A DNA stretch of 64,000 bases from Streptomyces exfoliatus (GCF_000725545.1 NZ_JNZP01000006.1:62001-126000); one strand, 5' to 3'. Positions 14,008 to 22,533 are shown, counted from the first letter of the stretch. Made by a program: numbers and translations. Notes: generated by a model not told the origin, from the sequence alone.

Positions 14008-14903
14008 CGTGTGCTGCCGCCCCCGTCGTTCTCCTGCGCCTTCCCCGGCTCCTCCAGTATGGACGCCGGTTCGGACAGTGGGTACGGGGCGGGGTACGCG
14101 TAAGGGTCGGGTCGCGTCTCCGGCCCGAGCCGGTCCATGGCGCGGAGGATGTGCCGGGGCGGCAGCCGCCACCGCAGGCGGGCGGGGACGCGGCGCAGCA
14201 GGTCGGCCGTCGCACGGAGCCGGTGGGTGACGTCCTCGGGCGGCGGGGCGGGGCGGCCGTAGAGCGCGTGGGCGTAGGGAGGCAGCGTGTCGTACGCGAG
14301 CGCCGCGACGCGCCGCCAGATCACCTCGCGCGCCGGTACGAGGACGGGTTTCACGGGCGGCCGGCGGAGGAACTCCTCGACGGTGCGGGCGTCGGGCCCG
14401 GCGGCGAGCCGGGGCCGTACGGCGTCGAAGTAGGCGGCGAGTGCGGCGGTGGTACCCGGAACGGCGGCCGGGTCGAGTCCGACGAGCCGCGCCGAGGTGC
14501 GGTGTTCGTCGACGTACCGGTCTGCCTGGGCGTCGGTGAGCGGGATGCCGGAGCGGCGGGCGACCGCGAGGTACGAGTCGGTCTCGGCGCAGTGCACCCA
14601 GAGGAGCAGTTCGGGGTCGTCCACCCCGAGCAAGCGGTGGATCCGGCGCACCCGGGCGCCGGCCGCCTCGGCGGCGGCGGCGGTCCCGTAACTCAATGTC
14701 CCGACGAAGTCCGCGGTCCGCATGAGCCGGCCCCAGGGGTCCTGCCGGAAACCGCTGTTGATCATGACACCGCGGACGGCGACGGGGTGCAGCGCCTGCA
14801 GCCAGAGGGCCCGGATGCCCGCGAGCCACATCACGGGGTCGCTGTGCACCTGCCAGGTGACGGAACGGGGCCCGAAGAGCCCGGGATCGGCGTCCTGCCT
14901 CAT
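13989..14903 (-). CDS. Oxygenase MpaB family protein (DUF2236)
   Basis: A 304-residue protein of the DUF2236 / MpaB-type family. Members are proposed haem-binding oxygenases, including latex-clearing protein and fungal MpaB. Family features are the N-terminal GPRSVTWQVHSDPVMWLAGIRALWLQALHP block, MRTADFVGTLSYGT, HCAETDSYL and RYVDEHR. The 3' end overlaps the protein kinase start by 19 bases, so the two are expressed together. Substrate is unknown. ATG at 14903 is the only start consistent with the family N-terminus. Confidence 0.85.
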
Positions 14904-14975
14904 GCCGCCCAGGCTACGCCGGAAGCCGCGCCCTGAACCCCTGACGACGGTCGACGACCGTGGCCGGTATCCCTG

Positions 14976-15986
14976 TCAGGTGACTCGGCGGCGGATCCAC
15001 CAGGCGCAGAACCCGGTCAGGGCCAGGGCGAGGCCGAGGTAGAGCCCGGTCTCGGCCCATTGAAGGGACCAGAAGTTGCCGGCGGGCTGGTACGTCACCT
15101 GCTGCTTGTAGCCCAGGGCGCCGAGGTCGGCGACGCAGCGGTCGACCTGCTGCAGGGTGGGCGGGCCCGACTCGGTGCGCAGGCAGTCGGCGAAGGACGA
15201 CGGCACGGGGGCCGGCTGACCGGCGGCGTTCAGCGTCTGTTGGGAGGTGACCCAGGCCCCGGGCACTTCTTCGAGGTGCGCGACGATCTGCCTGGCTCCG
15301 TCCTGGATGCTGATGGGAGCGCCACCGGGCTCGATCGGCAGGATGGTCCGGTCCGCGGCTGCCAGGTGGGACCGGATCCACATCGGCACGCTGATCTGGA
15401 TGGCGGCGTAGAGGGCGAACGTGGTGGCCATCGCCGGCAGAGTACGGCGGATGACCAGGCCCAGGGCGACGCCCAGGACGAAGGCGAAGGCAGCGTGGGC
15501 CATGGGGACGACACCCCGTGCGGCGAAGGCCACGGGGTCGAGCCGCGGGAAGTACGTGTCCGTCGCGCCGCCGCCGTTGACGGCCCGGTCGATGGGGCTG
15601 CTCCACCAGCTCACCGCGAGGCTGGTCAGTCCGGCGGCGGTCATGGAGGCCGCCGCACCGAGGCCCAGCTTGGTCGCCAGCCAGCGCGTACGGGTGACGC
15701 CCTGGTTCCATGCGAGGTAGTGGGTGCCGGTCTCCAGTTCACGGGCGATCAGCGGCGCGCCCCAGAACATCCCGATGACCGCCGGCACTGTGAGCACGAC
15801 CAGCAGTCCGGTGTAGTAGAGGGACTGGTCCGCACCGGGGACCTGGTCCACCAGGCTGCTGCCGACAGCTCGGTGGAGGTCGGCCAGCTGTGGGCCGGTG
15901 ACCGCGAGGGCGGTGGCGAGGGCGGCCACCATGGCGAGCATCACGGCGGCCTGTGTGCGGAACTGGCGCCAGGTCAGCCAGATCAT
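14976..15986 (-). CDS. ABC-2 type transporter permease
   Basis: A 336-residue integral membrane protein with about six hydrophobic segments. The first is AAVMLAMVAALATALAVTG and the last is GLYLGLALALTGFCAWWI. A large extracytoplasmic loop lies between the first pair, as in ABC-2 permeases. It begins MIWLTWRQFRTQ, typical of actinobacterial permeases in GntR-linked export operons. The start overlaps the stop of the ATPase gene by four bases (ATGA). The cargo is unknown; such systems often respond to cell-envelope antibiotics. Confidence 0.87.
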   Translation of the reverse strand: MIWLTWRQFRTQAAVMLAMVAALATALAVTGPQLADLHRAVGSSLVDQVPGADQSLYYTGLLVVLTVPAVIGMFWGAPLIARELETGTHYLAWNQGVTRTRWLATKLGLGAAASMTAAGLTSLAVSWWSSPIDRAVNGGGATDTYFPRLDPVAFAARGVVPMAHAAFAFVLGVALGLVIRRTLPAMATTFALYAAIQISVPMWIRSHLAAADRTILPIEPGGAPISIQDGARQIVAHLEEVPGAWVTSQQTLNAAGQPAPVPSSFADCLRTESGPPTLQQVDRCVADLGALGYKQQVTYQPAGNFWSLQWAETGLYLGLALALTGFCAWWIRRRVT

Positions 15987-16879
15987 CGGAGTACCTCCAG
16001 TGCGGGTCGGGTGTCACGTGCCGCATCGGCGGGCCGGGTCATGTAGGCCAGGACGACGTCTTCGAGACCGAGCGGGCTGACGGTCCAGGACGGATCGTGG
16101 ACCGCGGTGTCGGTGCGCACCAGGAGGGTGGTCTGCCGGTCGGTGTGGCTGGCGGTGATGACGTGCACACCGGCCGGGAGCTTGTCCGGGTCCCGGCGCG
16201 GCCCGGTGAGCCGGTGGTGTGAGGCGAGGAGGTCGTCGATGTCGTCGGCCACCTGCACCTGGGAGTCGACCAGGACGATGACGTAGTCGCAGGTCCGCTC
16301 CACGTCGGAGACCAGGTGGGAGGAGAGCACGACGCTCAGCTCGTGCTCGGCGACGGCCTCCATCAGGTCCTGCATGAACTCCCTGCGGGCGAGCGGGTCC
16401 AGGGCCGCGACCGGCTCGTCCAGGATGAGGAGTTCCGGACGCTTGGCGATGCCCAGGGTGAGAGCGAGCTGCGCGCGCTGGCCGCCGGAGAGCTTGCCGG
16501 CCCGCTGCTTGGGGTCCAGACCGAGTCGACGGATCCGGTCGCGTGCCAGGGCGTCGTCCCAGTTCGGGTTGAGGCGTCGGCCGAGTACGAGGTGGTCGGC
16601 GATGCTCAGTGCGGAATAGGTCGGGGTGTCCTGGGCGACGAAGCCGACCTTGGCCAGCTGTTCCACGCCCTCGGCGGGACGGCCACCACAGACCTCAACG
16701 GTGCCCGCCGTCGGGGTCAGCATGCCGGAGGCCAGCTTCAGCAGGGTCGACTTGCCGGCGCCGTTGGGCCCGACCAGGCCGACCACCCGGCCGGCGGGGA
16801 CGTCCAGTTCACAGTTGCGCAGCGCCCAGCGCTGCTTGTACCTCTTGCCCAGGCCCTGGGCTCGCAAGACGACACTCAC
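15983..16879 (-). CDS. ABC transporter ATP-binding protein
   Basis: A 298-residue ATPase partner of the permease encoded next. It has Walker A GPNGAGKS (about residues 38-45), signature LSGGQRAQLAL, Walker B LLILDEPVAALDP and an H-loop SSHLVSDVER. A C-terminal extension of about 80 residues follows. It overlaps the GntR gene by four bases upstream and the permease by four bases downstream, so all three are translationally coupled. Confidence 0.92.
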   Translation of the reverse strand: MSVVLRAQGLGKRYKQRWALRNCELDVPAGRVVGLVGPNGAGKSTLLKLASGMLTPTAGTVEVCGGRPAEGVEQLAKVGFVAQDTPTYSALSIADHLVLGRRLNPNWDDALARDRIRRLGLDPKQRAGKLSGGQRAQLALTLGIAKRPELLILDEPVAALDPLARREFMQDLMEAVAEHELSVVLSSHLVSDVERTCDYVIVLVDSQVQVADDIDDLLASHHRLTGPRRDPDKLPAGVHVITASHTDRQTTLLVRTDTAVHDPSWTVSPLGLEDVVLAYMTRPADAARDTRPALEVLR

Positions 16880-17268
16880 GCTACGTCCTCTCCGACGGCG
16901 TTGCGGAACGTGTTCAGGAACAGCGCCTCGATGCTCTCCTCGTCGAGACCGGCCAGGCGGGCCTTGGTCAGCCAGCGCCGCAGGTCCTTCTGGAGCGGTC
17001 CGTGCGCGGCGAGCGAGGCGTCGGCCAGCGTCCGGGTCACGAACGTTCCGACGCCGGGGCGGGCGGCCACCAGGCCGTCGTGCTCCAGCTCCCGGTACGC
17101 CTTGAGCACAGTGTTCGGGTTGACCGCCATCTGCCGCGCCACCTCCTTGACCGTCGGCAGCCGGTCCCCCTCCTCCAACAGGCCGAGGCGCAGGGCATGC
17201 CGCACCTGCTGCACGAGCTGCTGGTACGGGGAGAGCCCGGACCGGCCGTTCAGGTGGAACTCAATCAC
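16876..17268 (-). CDS. GntR-family regulator (YtrA type)
   Basis: About 130 residues: an N-terminal GntR winged helix (LPTVKEVARQMAVNPNTVLKAYRELEHDGLV) plus a short helical C-terminal extension, the YtrA subfamily that represses adjacent ABC exporters. GTG at 17268 is preferred because GGAGG lies five bases before it; an in-frame ATG at 17280 is the alternative. First gene of the three-gene exporter operon and probably self-regulated through the palindrome at 17285-17296. Confidence 0.88.
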   Translation of the reverse strand: MIEFHLNGRSGLSPYQQLVQQVRHALRLGLLEEGDRLPTVKEVARQMAVNPNTVLKAYRELEHDGLVAARPGVGTFVTRTLADASLAAHGPLQKDLRRWLTKARLAGLDEESIEALFLNTFRNAVGEDVA

Positions 17269-17284
17269 CGGTTCCTCCATTTAT

Positions 17285-17303
17285 CTAGTTGGCTAGCACT
17301 ATA
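17285..17303 (-). promoter_or_regulatory. Promoter and YtrA-type operator
   Basis: Minus-strand -10 box TATAGT lies at 17298-17303. Transcription should begin near 17291, inside the near-palindrome CTAGTTGGCTAG (17285-17296). The operator therefore covers the transcription start, a classic repression layout. The predicted leader to the GTG start is only about 23 bases. Confidence 0.55.
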
Positions 17304-17406
17304 GCTCTCTACGCCGAAGATGGGTGGCCCGTATCGTCACGGCGAGGCGCAACGCCCGTTCACCACCGATCACTCCGATCACTCCGATCAGCGAGAGGCA
17401 CCCTCC

Positions 17407-18174
17407 ATGAACGTCACCGCATCCGGTCGGCGCGTGCTCGTCAGCGGCGCGGCGCGGGGCCTCGGTCGCGCTGTGGCCAGGGCGTTCGCGTCCAACGGCG
17501 ACCGCGTGGCCGTCCACTTCGGCTCGCGCGAGGAGGAGGCCCGTACGACTCTCGCCTCCTTGGAGGGCAGCGGACACACCCTCGTCGGCGGCGATCTCGC
17601 GGAGCCGGCGGGGGCGGTGGCCGTGATGGACGCGGCGACGGAGGCGCTCGGCGGGATCGACGTGCTGGTGAACAACGCGGCGGTGAACATCCGCCACCCG
17701 CTCGCCGAGACCCCGTACGAGGAGTGGGTGGCGGTGTGGCAGCGCCACGTGGCCGTGAACCTGCTCGCCACGGCCAATCTGAGCCATCTCGCGGCACGGC
17801 GGATGATCGACCAGGGCCGGGGCGGCCGGATCGTGAACATCGGTTCTCGTGGCGCCTTCCGGGGCGAGCCGGACCATCCGGCGTACGGGGCGACGAAGGC
17901 CGCCGTGCACGCGCTGGGCCAGTCGCTCGCGGTGTCGCTCGCTCCGTACGGGATCGCCGTCGCCTCGGTCGCCCCCGGGTTCTTCGCGACGGAGCGGGTC
18001 GCACCGCGTGTGGCGGGGCCGGAGGGTGAGGCGATCCGGGCGCAGAGCCCGTTCGGGCGGGTGGGCTCGGCCGAGGAGGTCGCGGCGGCGGTGCTGTGGC
18101 TCGCCTCCCCCGCCGCCGAGTGGTCGTCGGGCACGATCCTCGACCTCAACGGCGCCTCGCATCTGCGGAGTTGA
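17407..18174 (+). CDS. Short-chain dehydrogenase/reductase
   Basis: A 255-residue NAD(P)-dependent oxidoreductase of the classical SDR type. It has the cofactor motif SGAARGLGRA (TGxxxGxG variant), NNAAVN, catalytic serine in IVNIGSRGAF, and YGATK as YxxxK. ATG at 17407 follows a GAGAGG ribosome site; the in-frame extension upstream encodes a 9-base repeat (GATCACTCC) and is probably not translated. Substrate unknown; 3-oxoacyl-ACP reductase-like enzymes are the nearest general class. Divergent from the GntR/ABC operon. Confidence 0.87.
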   Translation: MNVTASGRRVLVSGAARGLGRAVARAFASNGDRVAVHFGSREEEARTTLASLEGSGHTLVGGDLAEPAGAVAVMDAATEALGGIDVLVNNAAVNIRHPLAETPYEEWVAVWQRHVAVNLLATANLSHLAARRMIDQGRGGRIVNIGSRGAFRGEPDHPAYGATKAAVHALGQSLAVSLAPYGIAVASVAPGFFATERVAPRVAGPEGEAIRAQSPFGRVGSAEEVAAAVLWLASPAAEWSSGTILDLNGASHLRS

Positions 18175-18239
18175 GACCACCCCGTTGCTCGCTGTCGAGC
18201 CCCCGTGAGATCATCAGGATTCCACGGTCCGTCTCCTTT

Positions 18240-18263
18240 CATTCACGCTTCGCGACGCGAATG
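18240..18263. promoter_or_regulatory. Inverted repeat upstream of the dioxygenase pair
   Basis: CATTCACG and CGCGAATG arms (7 of 8 positions complementary) flank an 8-base centre, about 75 bases before the first oxygenase start. The 162-base gap is visibly less GC-rich than its surroundings. Candidate operator; the binding protein is unknown. Confidence 0.35.
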
Positions 18264-18336
18264 ACAGAGTGCGGACCATTGCCATGTCCACGGTGAGAGC
18301 AATCCATCAAGATCCGCGAACGACAGGTACCGCTTG

Positions 18337-19566
18337 ATGCACACAACAGAGCTGGCAGAAGCCTGTATCGAGGACACGGGCAACATCCTGGTCGCGCCTT
18401 CATCGTTGCGGGACAATGACCTGATCAGGAACTTCTTCGGGTCCGTGATCACGCCGGAGGACCTCGCTTCCGGTTCGCCCGATCTCGCACAGAAGACCGT
18501 CTACCTGTGTGGCGATTCGTCCGGCGTCAGTGGCCGACGACTGGGTGAAGCCGCACGGGTATTCGTGGTCCGGGAACTGTCACCCGGTCACCGCGAGGAC
18601 GTCGACGAACCCTGGACGCTCATCGACCTGGGCCGAGTTCCCCTCCGCGTGCACGGCGTCGGCGTGTACTACCGCCGCTTCTTCGAACTCGGCTCCGATC
18701 ACTTCGGACGGATCAGTTCGGAGCACGTGTTCCAGTCCCTGACGGAGTCCACCAAGCCTGGGACAGCCCACCGCAGCGGTATCTACCTGACGCCGGTCAC
18801 GCAGAACGGTGACGAACTGCACTTCCGCCTGCTCCGGTGCTCCACGAACCTTTCGGGGCCGACCGAGAACTTCCGCCCGACCGACACGGACATCGTCGAT
18901 GCGCTGAACCGCGAGGCCGCCGCCATCTTCCGGAACCAGGCGCCGCTGAATCACGTCCTCGCTCAGATCTACCGCAACACCCTTGCCACGGCGGAGCGCA
19001 AGCAGTCCAAGGCCAGGATCTCGGCCCATGCCGACAAGACCAAGGACATGCCTGTCAACGGCATCATGGCCTTCTGCACCTTCTACGACCGGCTCGACGG
19101 ACTGCAACCCATGGCCGAAGACGCCTTCGACCACGGCGTGAAGGGTGCCAGCGGGCTGACCAGACTCCACTTCCGCCTCAAGGATCCGGCCGAAGAACGC
19201 GACGAGGTCGCGCTCCCCTCGCAGTTCACCCTGACCCTCTATCCCGGCTCGGTCTTCTTCATGCCGCTGTCCGTCAATCGCCTGTACACGCACGAGATCC
19301 GGCCCTCGGCGCTGGCCGCCGAGCTGCTCCCGACCCGCTTGGGATACGTGGTGCGTTGCTCGAACACCGAAGCCGTTCACAGGGACGGCCAGACCTTCCT
19401 CAAAGTGGCCGGAGAGTCGGTGAAGCTGGCACCGCCCACAGCGGTCGGCATGGACGAGCTGCGCGGACTGTACGCCGAGGAGAACAGGACCTCGTCCTTC
19501 ATCGACTACGGCGGCAAGTTCCTATTCAGCATGAACACGGGAGACTATGTTGCCCCCCGCGTCTAG
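18337..19566 (+). CDS. AlkB-like Fe(II)/2-oxoglutarate oxygenase, long paralogue
   Basis: A 409-residue soluble protein, not recognised as a named gene. The C-terminal half carries an oxygenase signature: His231-Ala-Asp233 (ISAHADKTKD) as the HxD iron ligands, His319 (YTHEIRP) as the third ligand, and RLGYVVR (Arg334, Arg340), comparable to the RxNLTFR 2-oxoglutarate segment of AlkB. About 180 N-terminal residues have no clear family. ATG at 18337 is chosen over an adjacent TTG; the ribosome site is weak. The next gene starts 20 bases before this one ends and encodes a shorter protein with the same HxD...H-x20-R spacing, so the two are probably paralogues acting together. GC is lower than in neighbours, suggesting acquisition. 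Substrate unknown. Confidence 0.75.
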   Translation: MHTTELAEACIEDTGNILVAPSSLRDNDLIRNFFGSVITPEDLASGSPDLAQKTVYLCGDSSGVSGRRLGEAARVFVVRELSPGHREDVDEPWTLIDLGRVPLRVHGVGVYYRRFFELGSDHFGRISSEHVFQSLTESTKPGTAHRSGIYLTPVTQNGDELHFRLLRCSTNLSGPTENFRPTDTDIVDALNREAAAIFRNQAPLNHVLAQIYRNTLATAERKQSKARISAHADKTKDMPVNGIMAFCTFYDRLDGLQPMAEDAFDHGVKGASGLTRLHFRLKDPAEERDEVALPSQFTLTLYPGSVFFMPLSVNRLYTHEIRPSALAAELLPTRLGYVVRCSNTEAVHRDGQTFLKVAGESVKLAPPTAVGMDELRGLYAEENRTSSFIDYGGKFLFSMNTGDYVAPRV

Positions 19567-20320
19567 ATTCCCGGACGGGATCCTCACCTTCACCTTGCCG
19601 ACCAGGGAGAACCTCTTCGCGGAGCTGTCCGCGGCCACTCAGTGGGAAGATCTGGGAAAAGGCCGGCGAGGCGCCGTACTCACCAGAATCGACGAGGCGG
19701 ACGGCGTGCCTCTCGTACGTACCACCACTCGCTACGGCAGCCCGGCTCTGCGTTTCCGGGCGATACACGAACGACTCGCGCACGAAGTTCAAGAACGTGC
19801 GGCACTTTCGGTCGGATTCAACAACGCTCTCATCGAGAGCTACACGAGCGCTTACACCACCATGGGCAGTCATTCGGACCAAGCCCTCGACCTGGCCGAC
19901 GATTCGTTCGTCGCCGTCTTCTCCTGCTACGAACATCCCGAAGCGGGCCCGCCGAGGAAGCTGATGTTCGAACCCAAGGAATCCGAGGGCGAGAAGTTCG
20001 AGATCCCTCTCACCCACGACAGTGTCGTCGCGTTCTCCGTCGGCTCGAATCGTCGACTCAGGCACAAGATCGTCCTGGAGAAGCCCGTCCCGGCGGCGGA
20101 CAACCCATGGCTGGGCGTGACCTTCCGGACATCGAAGACCTTCGTCCGTTTTCGCGACGGGCATGCGTATCTCCCGCAGGGGGCACGCCTCACGCCGGCC
20201 GACGACGAACAGAGGCGCGAGTTCTACCGACTGCGGCGCCGCGAAAACAGCGAAACGGACTTCGTCTACCCACCGCTGACGTACACCATCAGCGAAAGCG
20301 ATCTGATGCCGCCTGTCTGA
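19547..20320 (+). CDS. AlkB-like Fe(II)/2-oxoglutarate oxygenase, short paralogue
   Basis: A 257-residue soluble protein. Iron ligands are predicted as His109-Ser-Asp111 (MGSHSDQALD) and His173 (RLRHKIV), with the 2-oxoglutarate arginine at Arg194 in WLGVTFR. The His-to-Arg spacing (21) is identical to that of the upstream protein. The block NALIESYTSAYTTMGSHSD has the tyrosine-glycine lead-in seen before the HxD motif in AlkB enzymes. It overlaps the preceding gene by 20 bases, with GGGAG close upstream of its ATG, so expression is coupled. It could act on nucleic acid, protein or a small molecule; nothing in the sequence decides. Confidence 0.75.
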   Translation: MLPPASRFPDGILTFTLPTRENLFAELSAATQWEDLGKGRRGAVLTRIDEADGVPLVRTTTRYGSPALRFRAIHERLAHEVQERAALSVGFNNALIESYTSAYTTMGSHSDQALDLADDSFVAVFSCYEHPEAGPPRKLMFEPKESEGEKFEIPLTHDSVVAFSVGSNRRLRHKIVLEKPVPAADNPWLGVTFRTSKTFVRFRDGHAYLPQGARLTPADDEQRREFYRLRRRENSETDFVYPPLTYTISESDLMPPV

Positions 20321-20352
20321 CCCTTGACCGCTTCAGCAGCGCCTGGAGTCCT

Positions 20353-20784
20353 TCACGCGCCGGCCTCCGCGGCCTCCGCCTCCGTAGCTTCCGCGGCCTC
20401 GGCGGCTTCGGCGGCGATCCGGTCGAACTGAGCCCCCATCGCCTCGGCGAGCGCCTTGGCGGCGGAGAGCGGCCGGACCATGACGGTGAAGTCATCGATC
20501 TTCCCCTCCTCGTCGAAGTGGAGGAAGTCGCAGCCCTGGATCTGCCGCCCGTCGACAGTGGCGGTGAAGACGAGGGCATGGTCGCGGCCGTCGGGGTTCG
20601 CGATCTCGCGGACGTAGGTGAAGTCCTCGAAGACCCGCATCACCGCACGCAGGATGGCTGCGGTGATCGCCCTGCCCCGGTACGGCTTGAAGGCGACAGG
20701 GCTGGTGAACACGACGTTCTCGGCGAGGAGCGCCTCGATGGCGGCCTCGTCACGGTTCTCGACCGCCTTGCGGAACGGATGCAC
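20353..20784 (-). CDS. NTF2-like (SnoaL-type) fold protein
   Basis: About 143 residues with the alpha+beta-barrel pattern of the nuclear transport factor 2 superfamily (FRKAVENRDEAAIEALLAENVVFTSPV ... ATVDGRQIQGCDFLHFDEEGKIDDFTVMVRP). It ends in a low-complexity Ala/Glu-rich tail. Members include isomerases, hydrolases and binding proteins, so no activity is assigned. GTG at 20784 has AGGTG about seven bases before it; TTG at 20802 would add six residues. A TTAGTTGACTAG palindrome lies immediately upstream. Confidence 0.72.
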   Translation of the reverse strand: MHPFRKAVENRDEAAIEALLAENVVFTSPVAFKPYRGRAITAAILRAVMRVFEDFTYVREIANPDGRDHALVFTATVDGRQIQGCDFLHFDEEGKIDDFTVMVRPLSAAKALAEAMGAQFDRIAAEAAEAAEATEAEAAEAGA

Positions 20785-20802
20785 GACATCACCTGCACTC
20801 AA

Positions 20803-20814
20803 TTAGTTGACTAG
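20803..20814. promoter_or_regulatory. Palindromic operator TTAGTTGACTAG
   Basis: The core TAGT-TG-ACTA is a perfect inverted repeat located just upstream of the NTF2-like gene. It matches 10 of 12 bases of the CTAGTTGGCTAG element in front of the GntR gene. Such sites are typical of MarR- or GntR-type regulators. Which protein binds is not known. Confidence 0.45.
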
Positions 20815-20895
20815 GTGCGTCGGAGAGTAGGTGCGTGGCGGGCGGGTTGTCCACCCCTCCGGCGAAGCCGACTCGGAGACCTCGTCACAGGCGGC

Positions 20896-22086
20896 TCAGC
20901 GGCGGACGCGGGGCATGCCCAGGCCTATCCAGGAGATGATCTCGCGCTGGATCTCGTTGTTGCCGCCGCCGAAGGTGAAGATGACGGCCGAGCGGTAGCC
21001 GCGTTCCAGTTCGCCGTGGAGGACCGTGCCCGCCGAGCCCTCCTTGAGGGCGCCCGCCGCGGCGACGACCTCCATCAGGGCGGCGTAGGCGTCGCGGCGG
21101 GCCTCGGAGCCGTAGACCTTGACGGCGGAGGCGTCCTGGGGGGTGAGGGTGCCGTGCTGGACGGCGTTCACCATCTGCCAGTTGAGGAGCTTCATCGCGT
21201 CGAGCCGGGTGTGGGTGCGAGCCAGGGAGCGGCGGACCCAGGGCAGGTCGATCACGCGGCGGCCGTCGCCGAGCACGGTCTCGGCGGCCCAGCGCTGTAC
21301 GTCATGGAGGGCGCGGATCGCCATCGTGCCGTGGGCGGCGAGGGTGACGCGCTCGTGGTTGAGCTGGTTGGTGATGAGGCGCCAGCCCTTGTTCTCCTCT
21401 CCTACCCGGCGGGAGGCCGGGACCCGGACGTCGTCGTAGTAGCTGGCCGTCGTGTCGTGCGAGGCGAGGGTGTTGATGATCGTGCAGCTGTAGCCGGGGT
21501 CGCTCGTCGGGACGAGGAGCATCGTGATGCCCTTGTGGGGCGGGGCGTCCGGGTCGGTGCGGACGGCGAGCCACACCCAGTCGGCGGTGTCGCCGTTCGT
21601 CGTCCAGATCTTCTGCCCGTTCACCGTGTACGTGCCGGTGGTCTCGTCCCCCTCCCGTACCGCCCTGGTCTTCAGCGCCGCGAGGTCGGTGCCCGCGTCG
21701 GGCTCGCTGTAGCCGATGGCGAAGTCGATCTCGCCGGAGAGGATCCGGGGCAGGAAGTACGCCTTCTGCTCGTCGGTGCCGTACCGCATGATCGTCGGTC
21801 CGACCGTGTTCAGGGCCATGAGGGGCAGGGGTACGCCCGCCTGCGCGGCCTCGTCGAAGAAGATGAACTGCTCCATCGGGGTCAGCCCGCGCCCCCCGTA
21901 CTCCACCGGCCAGCCGACCCCCAGCCAGCCGTCGGAGCCCAGCCTCCGCACGGTCTCCCGGTAGAAGCGCTTCTGCGCCGCCGGGTCCGCGTAGCGGGTG
22001 TGGACGTCGTCCGGGATCAGCGTGGCGAAGTACGCGCGCAGCTCGGCGCGCAGGCTGTTCTGGGCGGGCGTGTACTCGAGGTGCAT
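20896..22086 (-). CDS. Acyl-CoA dehydrogenase
   Basis: A 396-residue FAD enzyme predicted to introduce the alpha,beta double bond into an acyl-CoA. Visible are the mid-domain FAD and substrate motifs GYSEPDAGTDLAALKTRA and VNGQKIWTTNGDTADWVWLAVRT, and the C-terminal FTFGGGNNEIQREIISWIGLGMPR block. In this branch a Gly-rich segment stands where many family members have the catalytic glutamate motif; this is common in actinobacterial steroid and branched-acid FadE proteins, many of which are heteromeric. A KstR-like operator lies 68 bases upstream. Exact substrate unknown. Confidence 0.88.
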   Translation of the reverse strand: MHLEYTPAQNSLRAELRAYFATLIPDDVHTRYADPAAQKRFYRETVRRLGSDGWLGVGWPVEYGGRGLTPMEQFIFFDEAAQAGVPLPLMALNTVGPTIMRYGTDEQKAYFLPRILSGEIDFAIGYSEPDAGTDLAALKTRAVREGDETTGTYTVNGQKIWTTNGDTADWVWLAVRTDPDAPPHKGITMLLVPTSDPGYSCTIINTLASHDTTASYYDDVRVPASRRVGEENKGWRLITNQLNHERVTLAAHGTMAIRALHDVQRWAAETVLGDGRRVIDLPWVRRSLARTHTRLDAMKLLNWQMVNAVQHGTLTPQDASAVKVYGSEARRDAYAALMEVVAAAGALKEGSAGTVLHGELERGYRSAVIFTFGGGNNEIQREIISWIGLGMPRVRR

Positions 22087-22153
22087 GGCGGCCTCCCGTG
22101 GCGCGGGTCCTGCGGCGTCCTCGGTGCGGTGCGACGCCCGGCGGCGGCCACGG

Positions 22154-22167
22154 TAGAACGTGTTCCA
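22154..22167. promoter_or_regulatory. KstR-type operator
   Basis: TAGAACGTGTTCCA matches TNNAACNNGTTNNA, the consensus published for the TetR-family cholesterol and lipid-degradation repressor KstR, at every defined position. It lies 68-81 bases upstream of the acyl-CoA dehydrogenase start. The regulator itself is not in this window. The remaining 238-base gap shows nothing else convincing. Confidence 0.5.
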
Positions 22168-22324
22168 TAAATGCGGAAGCCTCGGGGAGGCGCGGGACTC
22201 CCCGGACGGCCGGGGCGGCTCCGGACAGCCCGCGGCCCCGGGTCGGAGGTTCCGATCCGGGGCCGACAGGTAGCTAGCAGGGATTCCGCGGGGGGATCCC
22301 CTTGAGTGGGTTCTGAGGACGGCC

Positions 22325-22525
22325 CTATGGCAGGAGCTCGTCCATGGAGGCGCGACCCTTCTCCGCCATGCGGCGTTCCGCCCAGGCGAGGCTCTTCGGA
22401 TTCACGTCACGGCCCGAGGCGAGGACCAGGTCCTCCGCCGTGAACTCGCCCTCCGAACCGGCGTGCAGCAGCCGGTCGGGCGTCGGGAAGTCCCCCAGGG
22501 ACGTCTTGTCGGGCTCAGCGTTCAT
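22325..22525 (-). CDS. Small conserved-type hypothetical protein
   Basis: 66 residues beginning MNAEPDKTSLGDFPTPDRLLHAG, acidic and soluble, ending RMAEKGRASMDELLP. The start is set by a perfect AGGAGG six bases upstream. It lies eight bases downstream of another small unknown gene on the same strand, forming a two-gene operon. No domain recognised. Confidence 0.7.
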   Translation of the reverse strand: MNAEPDKTSLGDFPTPDRLLHAGSEGEFTAEDLVLASGRDVNPKSLAWAERRMAEKGRASMDELLP

Positions 22526-22533
22526 GCCGCCTC

